Assembly (NCBI GenBank): GCA_964439265.1
Contig: CAYTOA010000015.1
Coordinates: 1 to 64,000 of the forward strand
Reading direction: 5' to 3'
Length of the DNA: 64,000 nt
Source of the DNA: JAGVPT01 sp964439265
GTDB taxonomy: Bacteria; Bacteroidota; Ignavibacteria; UBA10030; UBA8401
A model generated the notes under the pieces. The model was not told the DNA's origin and made no database searches. It was given only the letters and a program-made list of their open reading frames with translations. Each line of letters opens with the position of its first letter. The stretch's first letter is position 1. A program made the translations under genes and the position numbers. This document shows positions 15,956 through 25,298 of this stretch, piece by piece.

Positions 15956-17221
15956 TCAATTCTTCTGCAGTAATACCACCATCTCAACCTCACTCGTTCC
16001 TGGAAACATGTCGAACGGCACGGCACGTGCAATGCTGTATCCGCTGTTTGTCCACCGTTCGAGTTCCGCACGCATAAGGTCGATGTTGCAGAAAATATGG
16101 ACCGCCCGTTCCACCTTCTTTGCCGCAACGATCTCGATAACGCCCGGCTTAGTTCCGTTGCGTGGAGGGTCGAGGATGACCTTACTGTACTTGCTTTGAG
16201 AGGAAAAAATCCGTTCCAGGTTGTCTTCGTCAATATCGCTTTCGATGAACTTGAAGTTCACAGCCTTCAGTCGTTCCGCGTTCTTTTTTGCATCGCGGAC
16301 GGAATCCCCGGAGATCTCGATACCCGTCGCACTCTTCACGAAATCCGAGAGGCTCAGCGAAAACACTCCGTAGCCGCAGTAAAGGTCGAGGAGGCGGTCC
16401 TGCATTTTGAGATCCAGGAATTCCTTGATCGTTTTCACCAGCATATCAACGATGGAAAGATTCGTCTGCGAAAATGAAAGCGGAGAAAAGAGAAAATTCC
16501 TTGCGCTGATCCTCTGGAAGATTTCCGTTTTTCCGAAGATCTTTTGTATCTGATGCTTTTGATTCCGTTGGTGCTGCGGCATATAATATCGGGATCTCTT
16601 CTCATCGATGACAACGAACACACCGATAACCTCTTTCACGGCGGCGGTCAGGTGCTTCGAGAGATGATTGATGAATTGCCTCATCCCGGAATCGAATGCC
16701 GCCAGGTTGAAGATCACCGTGAACTCGCTGTAATTCCCTTTGATGATAACATAATTCACCGTTTCCGCAGCTTCTCTGAATTCCCCTCTTCTCAGATACT
16801 CTTCAACGCAGCGGTAAATTTCCGCGTGTTTTTCCGGCTCGATCATGCATTTATCAATGCGGACGGGATTTATTCCGGCAGATTCTTCCCCTATTCCTAT
16901 CAACCCTAGCTGCACCTCGCCGCCGGAAGAAAACACCTTTCGCTTTGTCACGATTCTATAATTCCTTCCTAACGGGGATGCCGCTATCTGGTCGAGCGGG
17001 GCATCAAAGCCATGATCATCCCAAAACTCCTGCAGAACTGCATTTTTGATTTTGTACTCATCTTCGTAATTGATTTTGGAGGATGCACAAAGAGTGCATT
17101 TCTTTTCAAAACGATCCTGGCACTCTCCCCGTTTTAGTACTCGCTGCGGAAGAAAGGACACGGCTCTTGAAAGGATGTCTGCGAATGGAAGGAGAGGGGC
17201 TTGAGGATTTTCAGTTTTCAT
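15956..17221 (-). CDS. 23S rRNA/tRNA (uracil-5-)-methyltransferase, TrmA/RlmD family
   Basis: A 421-residue SAM-dependent enzyme that methylates C5 of a uridine in RNA. The C-terminal class I domain has LDLYCGYGVFSLSL (SAM site, near residue 285) and the family motif ILDPPRNGTKPG near 360. The catalytic cysteine lies in HIFCNID; the proline of the usual SCNP is replaced. The N-terminus has a cysteine cluster (GECQDRFEKKCTLC) that could hold an iron-sulphur cluster as in RlmD, though spacing differs. No TRAM domain is evident at the start. Convergent with the gene ending at 15923; exact RNA target unknown. Confidence 0.85.
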   Translation of the reverse strand: MKTENPQAPLLPFADILSRAVSFLPQRVLKRGECQDRFEKKCTLCASSKINYEDEYKIKNAVLQEFWDDHGFDAPLDQIAASPLGRNYRIVTKRKVFSSGGEVQLGLIGIGEESAGINPVRIDKCMIEPEKHAEIYRCVEEYLRRGEFREAAETVNYVIIKGNYSEFTVIFNLAAFDSGMRQFINHLSKHLTAAVKEVIGVFVVIDEKRSRYYMPQHQRNQKHQIQKIFGKTEIFQRISARNFLFSPLSFSQTNLSIVDMLVKTIKEFLDLKMQDRLLDLYCGYGVFSLSLSDFVKSATGIEISGDSVRDAKKNAERLKAVNFKFIESDIDEDNLERIFSSQSKYSKVILDPPRNGTKPGVIEIVAAKKVERAVHIFCNIDLMRAELERWTNSGYSIARAVPFDMFPGTSEVEMVVLLQKN

Positions 17222-17255
17222 CTGAATAAAGTAGGCAATAACGACAGGAGAATCA

Positions 17256-17453
17256 ATGCGGCTCGTTCATTCGTTGCGAGCCGGTCTCATGCTCGGTCAA
17301 AAACCTTCCGAAGGCACTTTGGGAGGAAAATTCGAATATTCCGGCATCGGGTTGCTCTCAAAGGAAAGCTTCGGATGGTCTATCAACGCGATCCGTGACT
17401 GCATTTTCACACTTTCAACTTACGCCAAATCTTGCTACATTTCTTCTCAATGA
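17256..17453 (+). CDS. Possible small protein upstream of ftsB
   Basis: A 65-codon reading frame with a well placed GGAG site five bases before its ATG. Its stop overlaps the ftsB start as ATGA, which is the arrangement of many real gene pairs in this window. The product is not recognised: it has a basic N-terminus, glycines in the middle and a short hydrophobic C-terminal stretch, with no clear membrane helix. It could instead be only a leader that couples translation into ftsB. Confidence 0.4.
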   Translation: MRLVHSLRAGLMLGQKPSEGTLGGKFEYSGIGLLSKESFGWSINAIRDCIFTLSTYAKSCYISSQ

Positions 17454-17794
17454 GCGCCGATTTCTTACGAAGAATAAAAAAGAAGGCTGACGTACGATCC
17501 CTGTTGTCCAGGGTGTGGTCAAATAAAAAGCTCAGTGCCGTACTTGCCGCGGCGTTTGTTATCCTGCTGTATGTCCTCTTCAACAATCAGGGTGTTCTCC
17601 AACGGGTCAAACTGGAAAGAGAAAAAAAGGAGATGCTGCAGAAGATCGAAAAGGCGGAGCAGGAGCAAAAGCAGTTGCAGGATCAATCAAAGGCGCTCGA
17701 CGGCGATAAAAAAGCCGTAGAAAAAGTCGCTCGAGAGAAGTACGGGATGGTGCGCGAGGGTGAGAAGGTTTACCACGTTGCCCCGAAAAAATAG
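17450..17794 (+). CDS. FtsB/DivIC-type septum formation protein
   Basis: A 114-residue single-pass membrane protein of the cell-division FtsQLB complex. It has a basic cytoplasmic N-terminus, one helix (about residues 27-44, AVLAAAFVILLYVLF), a periplasmic coiled coil rich in Lys/Glu/Gln (50-90), and the family ending AREKYGMVREGEKVYHV. The ATG at 17450 is chosen over an upstream TTG. It may be translationally coupled to the small frame before it. The rarA gene starts 49 bases downstream. Confidence 0.9.
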   Translation: MSADFLRRIKKKADVRSLLSRVWSNKKLSAVLAAAFVILLYVLFNNQGVLQRVKLEREKKEMLQKIEKAEQEQKQLQDQSKALDGDKKAVEKVAREKYGMVREGEKVYHVAPKK

Positions 17795-17843
17795 TATCGC
17801 AGTGATGCCCTATGTTGGGACGGCGCAAAGCCGATGAAGTCTT

Positions 17844-19181
17844 ATGGAACTCTTCGAATTAACGAAACCAGAGTTGAAACCCGGCGCGAACGCTCCGCTG
17901 GCAGAGCGTGTCCGTCCGAGGTCACTCAGCGAGTTTGTCGGCCAGTCGCATTTGCTCGGCGAGGGGAAACCTCTTCGGCTGATGATCGAGAACGACGAGC
18001 TCCGTTCGATAATATTGTGGGGCCCTCCAGGAATAGGGAAGACGACTCTCGCGCGAATTGTTGCCAACCATACGAACGCGGAATTTTTTTCGCTGAATGC
18101 AGTGGCTTCGGGGGTCAAAGAGGTTCGCGACGTGATCGCGAAGGCAGAGAAGTTCCAGAAGCAGCTAAAGAAGAGAACGGTCTTATTCATCGACGAGATC
18201 CATCGGTTCAACAAGGCGCAGCAGGATGCGTTGCTGCACTCGGTCGAGGACGGCGTCATTATTCTGATCGGCGCCACGACTGAGAACCCGTCGTTCGAGG
18301 TGATCTCACCGCTTCTTTCAAGAGCACGCGTGTATGTGCTTGAATCGCTGGGTCAGCCCGAACTCGAAAAGATCCTCGACCATGCGTTGAGTACTGACGT
18401 AACTATCACAAAAGAAAAGGTCGAGATCGCAGACAAGAATTTTCTTTTTCTCCTTTCCGGCGGAGACGCGAGAATGATGCTGAACGGCCTCGAGAGCGCC
18501 TTCTACTTCGTGAAGCCCGATGCCAAAGGCGTCAGGCGTATTTCGAAACAGGCGCTCGAAGATGCGTTCCAGAGAAAGTATACGATTTACGACAAGAAGG
18601 GAGAACAGCATTACGATACGATCTCGGCATTCATTAAGAGCATGAGAGGATGCGATCCGGATGCCGCGGTCTATTGGATGGCCCGGATGCTCGATGGAGG
18701 GGAAGACCCGAAGTTTATTGCGCGGCGCATGATTGTTCTCGCATCGGAAGACGTCGGCAACGCAGATCCGTTTGCCTCGGTAATAGCGACGAATTGCTTT
18801 ACGGCTGTAGATTACGTTGGTATGCCGGAGGCGAGGATTATTCTGTCTCAGGCGGCTGTGTATCTCGCTTCGGCTCCGAAAAGCAACGCGGCGTACGTCG
18901 CCGTTGAAGAAGCGCTGGCGGATGTCAAATCGCTGCCGAATCTCCCCGTACCGCTCCATCTCCGCAACGCGCCGACACCCCTCATGAAGGATCTCGGCTA
19001 CGGCAGCGAATACAAGTACGGCCATAATTTTGAAAATCATTTCGTCGAGCAGCAGTATCTTCCCGACAACCTCAAAGAAAAACTGTACTACCGCCCAACA
19101 GAGAACGGAAAAGAAAAATCGATAAAGGAGAGGTTAGAGACGTGGTGGAAGAAGAAGAGGGGAGTGGACAGTAAACAGTAA
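17844..19181 (+). CDS. rarA: Replication-associated recombination protein A (RarA/MgsA AAA ATPase)
   Basis: Clamp-loader-like AAA+ ATPase that acts at stalled replication forks. RPRSLSEFVGQSHL opens the AAA module; Walker A is GPPGIGKTT (near residue 58), Walker B/DEAD-like box is LFIDEIHRFNKAQQD, sensor 1 is GATTENPSF and the arginine finger is in LLSRARVYVL. The C-terminal tetramerisation domain has DGGEDPKFIARR and SEDVGNADP. 445 residues is typical. The last residues (VDSKQ) and the stop codon lie within an ACAGTAA heptamer array, so the natural C-terminus has probably been reshaped by the repeat. Confidence 0.96.
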   Translation: MELFELTKPELKPGANAPLAERVRPRSLSEFVGQSHLLGEGKPLRLMIENDELRSIILWGPPGIGKTTLARIVANHTNAEFFSLNAVASGVKEVRDVIAKAEKFQKQLKKRTVLFIDEIHRFNKAQQDALLHSVEDGVIILIGATTENPSFEVISPLLSRARVYVLESLGQPELEKILDHALSTDVTITKEKVEIADKNFLFLLSGGDARMMLNGLESAFYFVKPDAKGVRRISKQALEDAFQRKYTIYDKKGEQHYDTISAFIKSMRGCDPDAAVYWMARMLDGGEDPKFIARRMIVLASEDVGNADPFASVIATNCFTAVDYVGMPEARIILSQAAVYLASAPKSNAAYVAVEEALADVKSLPNLPVPLHLRNAPTPLMKDLGYGSEYKYGHNFENHFVEQQYLPDNLKEKLYYRPTENGKEKSIKERLETWWKKKRGVDSKQ

Positions 19182-19202
19182 ACAGTAAGGAGTGAACAGT
19201 AA
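19168..19202. repeat. Heptamer tandem repeat (ACAGTAA)n across the rarA stop
   Basis: ACAGTAA at 19168-19174, 19175-19181 and 19182-19188, a variant GGAGTGA at 19189-19195, and ACAGTAA at 19196-19202: five consecutive 7-base steps. The rarA stop codon (19179-19181) is the end of the second copy. Confidence 0.9.
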
Positions 19203-19225
19203 ATTGTGGGATGATAAAACCTAAA

Positions 19226-19246
19226 AGCCAAGAACCAAAAACCAAG
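19226..19246. repeat. Heptamer tandem repeat (AACCAAG)n before the ROK gene
   Basis: AGCCAAG, AACCAAA and AACCAAG form three 7-base steps, followed by AACTA. They lie just before the preferred start of the ROK kinase and could be translated as a lysine-rich extension if the earlier in-frame ATG at 19211 were used. Confidence 0.75.
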
Positions 19247-19255
19247 AACTATAAT

Positions 19256-20209
19256 ATGCCACACCTCCATTATGCCATCGGTGTCGATTTAGGCGGTACT
19301 ACAATCAAGACGGGAATAGTAAGTTCCGACGGAAAAATTATTGCTCAATCAAAATTTCCCACGCTCGGGGAGAAGGGTCCAAAGGCCGTCATCAGCCAGA
19401 TACGAAGGTCGATCGACGAAATCCTCCCAAACGCAAAAGGGAAGCATCTTCGCGGGATCGGCATCGGGTCCCCCGGCATCGTCGATGAAAAAGGAGGTAT
19501 TGTCAAAGACCCTCCGAACTTTGCCGATTGGCATAACATCGCGTTGGGAAATGCGATCGAAAAAGCTTTCAACTTTGACGTTAAAGTTGAGAACGATGCG
19601 AACGTGGCGGCCATCGCCGAAGCGAGATTCGGCGCGGGGAAAAGCCATCCAAATTTTCTATTCGTTATTTGGGGAACAGGCGTTGGCGGCGGGATTATCC
19701 TGAACGGAAAGATTTATCGAGGGCCGTTTGGCGGAGCGGGCGAAATCGGCCATGTGTGCATTGATTATCGAGGCTTGCAGTGCAACTGCGGTGCACGGGG
19801 ATGCGTAGAAGCATATGTTGGCCAACGGTATCTCTCTCAGAGGACAATTGAGCGTCTGAAGTCGAATCCACGGTCCCGCATCCTTACGCTCGTCGGCGGA
19901 GACCCCTCAAAAGTGGAGCCGAAGTACATCTCGGAAGCGGCGCTGAAGGGTGACAAACTTGCCCGGGAAATATTTACAGAGGCCGGCACGCTTCTCGGTG
20001 TTGCACTCGGTTCCGTTTTGAATACCGTGGATCTGCGTGTCATTATCATCGGCGGCGGGATCTCGGCCGCAGGGAATTTTGTCTTCACCGCCATCAGAAA
20101 ATCGGTGCAGTCGCATGTCATGAAGCCGATGCGCAAGGACATCACCGTCCTTCCTGCAAAGCTTGGAAATTCTGCGGGCATTCTCGGTGCGGCAGGGCTC
20201 GTCCTGTAA
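19256..20209 (+). CDS. ROK family sugar kinase (glucokinase-like)
   Basis: A 317-residue sugar kinase of the ROK family, likely acting on glucose or a related sugar in the cytoplasm. It shows the ATP loop AIGVDLGGTTIKTGIV, the sugar-binding VENDANVAAIAE, a GTGVGGGIILNG segment, and the zinc-binding CNCGARGCVEAY. No DNA-binding domain, so it is a kinase, not a repressor. The ATG at 19256 is preferred because it is directly followed by the conserved start; the in-frame ATG at 19211 would add residues encoded by heptamer repeats. Confidence 0.92.
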   Translation: MPHLHYAIGVDLGGTTIKTGIVSSDGKIIAQSKFPTLGEKGPKAVISQIRRSIDEILPNAKGKHLRGIGIGSPGIVDEKGGIVKDPPNFADWHNIALGNAIEKAFNFDVKVENDANVAAIAEARFGAGKSHPNFLFVIWGTGVGGGIILNGKIYRGPFGGAGEIGHVCIDYRGLQCNCGARGCVEAYVGQRYLSQRTIERLKSNPRSRILTLVGGDPSKVEPKYISEAALKGDKLAREIFTEAGTLLGVALGSVLNTVDLRVIIIGGGISAAGNFVFTAIRKSVQSHVMKPMRKDITVLPAKLGNSAGILGAAGLVL

Positions 20210-20235
20210 ATACAGGTATAGACGATTGTGCGGTA

Positions 20236-22899
20236 ATGGCAAAAAAAAATAAAAATCTAATTACGACACGAAGACCGCAAATTTTTCATCTATCATTTGT
20301 CTCTCGCCGCGTCCTTTCAGGGATCGTCCTTCTGTTGCTCCTGATTATCCAATCTTCTCATGCGTACTTCGCAGACTCCCTTGCACTCGCCAAACCTGAT
20401 ACCGCAGCGCGCCCGGATACCACAAAGAAAAAGCCGGGCGGGATCGATACGAGCGTCGTTTATTCAGCGGTCGATTCGATCGTGTATTCGTATCCGAAAA
20501 AAATAATGATGATGTACGGGAAGGGGGACGTGAAATTCCGCACTCTCGGACTGAAATCGGAACGCATCGAGGTGAATTGGAACGACAATAATCTGGAGTC
20601 GTACGGCGTGCTCGATTCCTCAAAGATCGGCAAGACCGATTCGTTGAAGAAACTGTACCGCGGCACCCCGGTGATGATCGACGGCACCGAAACCTACGAG
20701 GGATGGAAGATCGGGTATAACTTTAAGTCGCAAAAAGGCCTCGTCACTCTTGGGGAGACAGAGATGGACCAGAGTTATTATCACGGGGAGCAGATTAAGA
20801 AGATTGACAAGGACATGATGTTCATCTCCAACGGAGTATTCACGTCGTGCGACCTCGATCACCCGCATTACTTCTTTTTCAGTCCGCGGATGAGAGTGAC
20901 CATTCAGGATAAGATCGTTGCCGAGCCGATCTATCTGTATGTTGCGGATGTCCCGGTGTTCGTCCTCCCCTTCGGTGTTTTTCCAAGTCAGGGGGGACGC
21001 CGTTCCGGGATCATCGCTCCTGCGTACGGCGATGACGCCAACCGCGGGAAATACATCAGCCACCTCGGTTACTATGATGCGATCAGTGATTACACGGATC
21101 TCGCCGTAGCTGGCGATTGGTACCCTGAGGGGGGATGGCAGGCATTATCGAATTTTCGGTACGCGAAGCGGTACGATTTCAGCGGCGCGCTCACTGGTGA
21201 GTATTCGCGGCTGCTGATCGGCGAGCCGAATGATCCCGGCCGAACAGATCAGGCAAACTATCGCGTGAACCTCACGCACAACCAGCAGTTCGACCCCAGC
21301 ACTCGTCTTGACGTCAACTTTACTTTTGCGAGCGCCAATTCGTACAAAACGAGCAACAATTACGACGATTACCTCCAGCAGCAGATCTACTCAAACGCGA
21401 CCCTGAGCAAATCGTGGGAGGGAACGAGCAACAGCATGACGGTCAATGTCTCCCGCACGCAGGATTTGATCCAGGGGAGTATCACCTCAACGATTCCTTC
21501 GATCTCCTTCTCCCATTCTGAGAGTTACCCGTTCCGCAGCGAGGTGAAATCGCGCGGACTCTCCGATAATTCCGGCTCCAATTATGCTTGGTACGAATTG
21601 ATCGGTGTTGGATACAACGGTCAGTATATCAATGACGATAATAAAACAGCAACGACCGACTCGATAACCTATCCGGATCGTTTCTCTCGCTACAAACGCG
21701 AGGGTGTTTCGCATAGCTTTACAGTCAACGCTTCTCCTAAAGCCGGCTATTTCACTCTTTCGCCGTTTTTCAATTACAACGAACGATGGTACAACCGAAG
21801 CGTGACGGTCGACAGTGTCAACCGCGCCACCGACGCGCCGGTTTTACGAGACATCAACGGTTTAGAGGCTGTCCGGTTCTTCAACCTGGGCCTGTCAGCA
21901 TCTACAAAACTGTATGGAATGTTTCAACCTCCTATTCCCGGCGTTGCCGGTTTCCGTCATACGATCACGCCAAGCATCTCATACAGCTATGAGCCCGATT
22001 TTTCGAAGCCGGGATGGGGATACTACGGAACCTATCGCGATACGCTCGGCAAGCAAGTTTCGTACGATCGCTTTCAAAGAGAAGTGTACGGCGGCGCACC
22101 CACGGGCGAGTCCCAGGCGATCGAATTCAACGTTGGAAACTTATTTGAAATGAAAACAGAGGACAAGGATTCGGTAAATAAGGGAACCAAATACAAGCTT
22201 ATGGACCTTGACGCGCAGATGTCGTATAATTTCGCGGCCGATCAGTTCAAACTTTCTGACCTTGCACTGAGCTACCGCACCGACATCGGCCAGTATCTTG
22301 CGATCAGCGGCAGCAACAATTACCGTTTTTACGATTTCGACCCGGTACTCCATCAGCGAGTCAACAAACTCTTGTTCGATGAAGGCAAAGGTATTGCTGA
22401 TTTGACCAATTTCAGTATCAATCTGTCGACATCGCTCCACGGCGAGAAGAAAAAGAGAGAATATGACACTCATTCCTCCGATTCAACCATTAATATTGAG
22501 AACCAGGCCGCTGCATTCCGGCAAAACGGCTATCGCGGAATTTACGACGAAGAACCCCCCGATTTCAGCATACCGTGGAATCTCGGACTAAGTTTTAGTT
22601 TCGCGCAGAATCAGGAAGATCCAACGATCAAAACCCGCGCCGTTAATGTCAACGCCAATTTAGGGTTTAACCTGACTGAGAATTGGAAATTCTCCGCAAC
22701 GACAAGCTACGACCTCGTTCAGCATCAAATTGCTGCGCCGCGCATTACGATCGACCGTGACCTTCATTGCTGGACGATGGATTTCAGCTGGGTGCCCAGC
22801 GGGGCGCTTGCAGGCTACCGGCTGGAATTGAAAGTGAAAGCACCGCAGCTGCAGGATATTAAGATAACGAAACAAAGCTTGAACAGCGGATACTACTAG
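20236..22899 (+). CDS. lptD: LPS-assembly protein LptD-like outer membrane barrel
   Basis: An 887-residue outer-membrane protein. After a membrane/signal segment (residues 25-45) comes a jellyroll-like OstA/LptA region (about 65-230; GDVKFRTLGLKSERIEVNW and GTPVMIDGTETYEGWKIGYNF), then LptD barrel sequence with VPVFVLPFGVFPSQGGRRSG, which matches the conserved plug-side motif of LptD. The remaining 600 residues are alternating aromatic beta strands. No conserved disulphide cysteines are obvious apart from FTSCDLDHPHY. It would insert LPS into the outer leaflet. It stands between unrelated genes, as often in Bacteroidota. Confidence 0.88.
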   Translation: MAKKNKNLITTRRPQIFHLSFVSRRVLSGIVLLLLLIIQSSHAYFADSLALAKPDTAARPDTTKKKPGGIDTSVVYSAVDSIVYSYPKKIMMMYGKGDVKFRTLGLKSERIEVNWNDNNLESYGVLDSSKIGKTDSLKKLYRGTPVMIDGTETYEGWKIGYNFKSQKGLVTLGETEMDQSYYHGEQIKKIDKDMMFISNGVFTSCDLDHPHYFFFSPRMRVTIQDKIVAEPIYLYVADVPVFVLPFGVFPSQGGRRSGIIAPAYGDDANRGKYISHLGYYDAISDYTDLAVAGDWYPEGGWQALSNFRYAKRYDFSGALTGEYSRLLIGEPNDPGRTDQANYRVNLTHNQQFDPSTRLDVNFTFASANSYKTSNNYDDYLQQQIYSNATLSKSWEGTSNSMTVNVSRTQDLIQGSITSTIPSISFSHSESYPFRSEVKSRGLSDNSGSNYAWYELIGVGYNGQYINDDNKTATTDSITYPDRFSRYKREGVSHSFTVNASPKAGYFTLSPFFNYNERWYNRSVTVDSVNRATDAPVLRDINGLEAVRFFNLGLSASTKLYGMFQPPIPGVAGFRHTITPSISYSYEPDFSKPGWGYYGTYRDTLGKQVSYDRFQREVYGGAPTGESQAIEFNVGNLFEMKTEDKDSVNKGTKYKLMDLDAQMSYNFAADQFKLSDLALSYRTDIGQYLAISGSNNYRFYDFDPVLHQRVNKLLFDEGKGIADLTNFSINLSTSLHGEKKKREYDTHSSDSTINIENQAAAFRQNGYRGIYDEEPPDFSIPWNLGLSFSFAQNQEDPTIKTRAVNVNANLGFNLTENWKFSATTSYDLVQHQIAAPRITIDRDLHCWTMDFSWVPSGALAGYRLELKVKAPQLQDIKITKQSLNSGYY

Positions 22900-22900
22900 A

Positions 22901-22978
22901 GTTAAAAGTTTAAAATTAAAAGTGAAAAATTCAATTTCGCATTTTTTTAACTTTTAACGTATCACTTTTCACTTATAT
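22901..22978. repeat. Inverted pair of degenerate A/T-rich heptamer repeats
   Basis: Left arm: GTTAAAA, GTTTAAA, ATTAAAA, GTGAAAA (22901-22928). Right arm: TTTTTAA, CTTTTAA, CGTATCA, CTTTTCA, CTTATAT (22944-22978), which is close to the reverse complement of the left-arm words. The two arms could pair into an imperfect hairpin between lptD and the next gene and might end transcription, though it is not a classical terminator. Confidence 0.6.
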
Positions 22979-22991
22979 TCAATCTCATCTG

Positions 22992-25118
22992 ATGGCTCCG
23001 CCAGCCGGCAAACCAAATCGCCTTATTAAGGAGAAGAGTCCGTATCTCCTCCAGCATGCCTACAACCCCGTCGATTGGTATCCCTGGGGAGAGGAAGCGT
23101 TTGCTGCCGCGCGCAGGGAAAGCAAACCTATTTTTTTGTCGATCGGGTATTCAACATGTCATTGGTGCCATGTAATGGAGCATGAGTCGTTTGAAAATGA
23201 TTCTATCGCGGAAACGATGAACAGTTTTTTTATCTGCATTAAGGTTGATCGTGAGGAACGTCCCGATGTCGACAAGGTGTATATGAGTGCGGTGCAGGCG
23301 ATGACCGGGAGCGGCGGCTGGCCGCTTTCAGTTTTTCTTACGGAGGAGCTAAAACCGTTTTATGGAGGAACATATTTTCCGCCGCAAGACGCCCACGGGC
23401 GTCCCGGCTTTCCGGCCGTGCTGGAACGTCTTCATGAGGTATGGGAAGGCGACCGCGAAAGGATCGTCGAGTCGGGCAACAAACTGATGACGCTGCTGCA
23501 GCAGGAAAGAGGGATGGACCAGGAAGGTGTTCCCCTCGAGGCATCGCTCCTGAAAAAAGCCTACCACCAGATTGCCGCACAGTTTGACCCGAAATACGGC
23601 GGCTTCGGCAATGGCCCGAAATTTCCCCGGCCTGCCGTGTTGAATTTTCTCTTCCGGTATCATGCGCGGACAAAAGATGACGAGGCACTGAAAATGGCTC
23701 TTGTCACGCTTCAGGCAATGGCCCGCGGGGGAATGTACGACCAGATCGGCGGCGGTTTTCATCGCTATTCGGTCGACGGTCAGTGGCGTGTCCCCCATTT
23801 TGAAAAAATGTTGTACGACCAGGCCCAGCTTGTCAATTCATACCTGGATGCTTTCCAGATTACTCGCTATGATTTCTACGCACGTATCGCGCGGGAAACG
23901 CTCGAATATGTTTTGCGGGAGATGACCTCGGCTGAAGGGGGTTTCTTTTCCGCCGAGGATGCGGATAGTCTTGAAGTTGAGAAACCTGCTCACATCTCCG
24001 AAGGGGCGTATTATTTGTGGACGAAGAAAGAGATCGCGAGCATTGTGCCCGGCGACGCTACCGAAATGTTCTGTCATCATTTTGGTGTTGATGAATACGG
24101 CAACGCGCTTGCAGACCCTCAAGGCGAATTTCGCGGGAAGAATATCTTATATCTCCCTTTCAGCATGGAACAGACCGCGAAATTTTTCTCGATGGATGAA
24201 ACGGGAGTGATGGAAGCGATCATGGATGCGAAGACGAAGTTGTTTGACGCACGGTCTCGGCGGCCCCGGCCGCTGCGGGATGACAAAATCATAACCGCAT
24301 GGAATGGGTTAATGATCAGTGCGTTCGCGCGGGCCTCGCACATTTTACAGGAGCCGAAGTTCGAGGACGCAGCAAGAAATGCAGCACGATTTGCCGCCAG
24401 CACGCTATACGATTCCCGGACAAAAACGCTTCACCGTCGCCACAGGGACGGCGAAACGAAGTTCACTGCGCAATTGGACGACTTCGCCTTTTTGATCCAG
24501 GGTCTGATCGACCTTTATGAGGCAACGTTTGAAATCGAATGGCTGCAGCTTGCGCTGGAGCTTCATGGTGTTCAAGTCGCACAATTCTGGGATTCATCGA
24601 AAGGGGGATTTTTTGATTTTTCAGGAGAAGATAAATCCATTCTCCTTCGAACAAAAGAAGCGTATGATGGGGCAGAACCGGCCGGCAATTCCGTCGCCGT
24701 TTTGAACCTCTTCCGGCTCGCACAAATGACCGGTGACAACATTCTCAAAAAGGAAGGGGAAACAGCGATACACTATTTTAATGCGATGCTCCAGCAGGCT
24801 CCCCATGCGATGCCCCAGATGACGGCGGCATTTGAGTTCTTTCTCAGCGTGCCGCTACAGATTGTGATTGCCGGAGATGGAAATCTACCTCAGCGCTCTG
24901 AGTTACTCGATGAAATTTCCCGGCACTACCTTCCGAACGCAGTATTGCTATCGGCGGATGGAATTGCCGCTCATGAATTTTTTTCCGAACGACTTCCATC
25001 GATCACAGCGATGTTTCCAAAAGACGGGCTGACCAGCGTGTATCTCTGCGAAAATTACACGTGTGATTTGCCCGTGAACAAAATTGAAAAGCTCGCTGCA
25101 CGTCTTGATCGGAAGTAG
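22992..25118 (+). CDS. YyaL/SPATA20-type protein with thioredoxin-like and six-hairpin domains
   Basis: A 708-residue cytoplasmic protein of the DUF255 family. Residues 5-165 are a thioredoxin-like fold with the invariant SPYLLQHAYNPVDWYPWG and the redox-type CHWC (YSTCHWCHVMEHESF). The rest resembles an (alpha/alpha)6 barrel found in N-acylglucosamine epimerases, with PHFEKMLYDQAQL and FFSAEDADS near residues 255 and 320. Full length for the family. The biological role is not established. No partner genes are adjacent. Confidence 0.93.
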   Translation: MAPPAGKPNRLIKEKSPYLLQHAYNPVDWYPWGEEAFAAARRESKPIFLSIGYSTCHWCHVMEHESFENDSIAETMNSFFICIKVDREERPDVDKVYMSAVQAMTGSGGWPLSVFLTEELKPFYGGTYFPPQDAHGRPGFPAVLERLHEVWEGDRERIVESGNKLMTLLQQERGMDQEGVPLEASLLKKAYHQIAAQFDPKYGGFGNGPKFPRPAVLNFLFRYHARTKDDEALKMALVTLQAMARGGMYDQIGGGFHRYSVDGQWRVPHFEKMLYDQAQLVNSYLDAFQITRYDFYARIARETLEYVLREMTSAEGGFFSAEDADSLEVEKPAHISEGAYYLWTKKEIASIVPGDATEMFCHHFGVDEYGNALADPQGEFRGKNILYLPFSMEQTAKFFSMDETGVMEAIMDAKTKLFDARSRRPRPLRDDKIITAWNGLMISAFARASHILQEPKFEDAARNAARFAASTLYDSRTKTLHRRHRDGETKFTAQLDDFAFLIQGLIDLYEATFEIEWLQLALELHGVQVAQFWDSSKGGFFDFSGEDKSILLRTKEAYDGAEPAGNSVAVLNLFRLAQMTGDNILKKEGETAIHYFNAMLQQAPHAMPQMTAAFEFFLSVPLQIVIAGDGNLPQRSELLDEISRHYLPNAVLLSADGIAAHEFFSERLPSITAMFPKDGLTSVYLCENYTCDLPVNKIEKLAARLDRK

Positions 25119-25195
25119 CATGTGCGATCCGTCGGACGTCATGCCAATTGCGAGACCTGATAAAAAGAAACGCATGGCAGGGATCTCTACTCAGC

Positions 25196-25224
25196 TTGAC
25201 TCCGCTCTACGATTTGTCTATATT
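25196..25224 (+). promoter_or_regulatory. Near-consensus sigma70-type promoter
   Basis: TTGACT (25196-25201), a 17-base spacer, TATATT (25219-25224). A transcription start near 25231 would leave a leader of about 68 bases before the gene at 25299. This is the best-looking promoter in the window and supports use of a standard housekeeping sigma factor. Confidence 0.65.
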
Positions 25225-25298
25225 TTCGCAAAATTCACGGCGACGTACAGAGTGGTGATCGCTCAAACCTCAGCACTTTTCTCCCCATTTGTAGTGAC

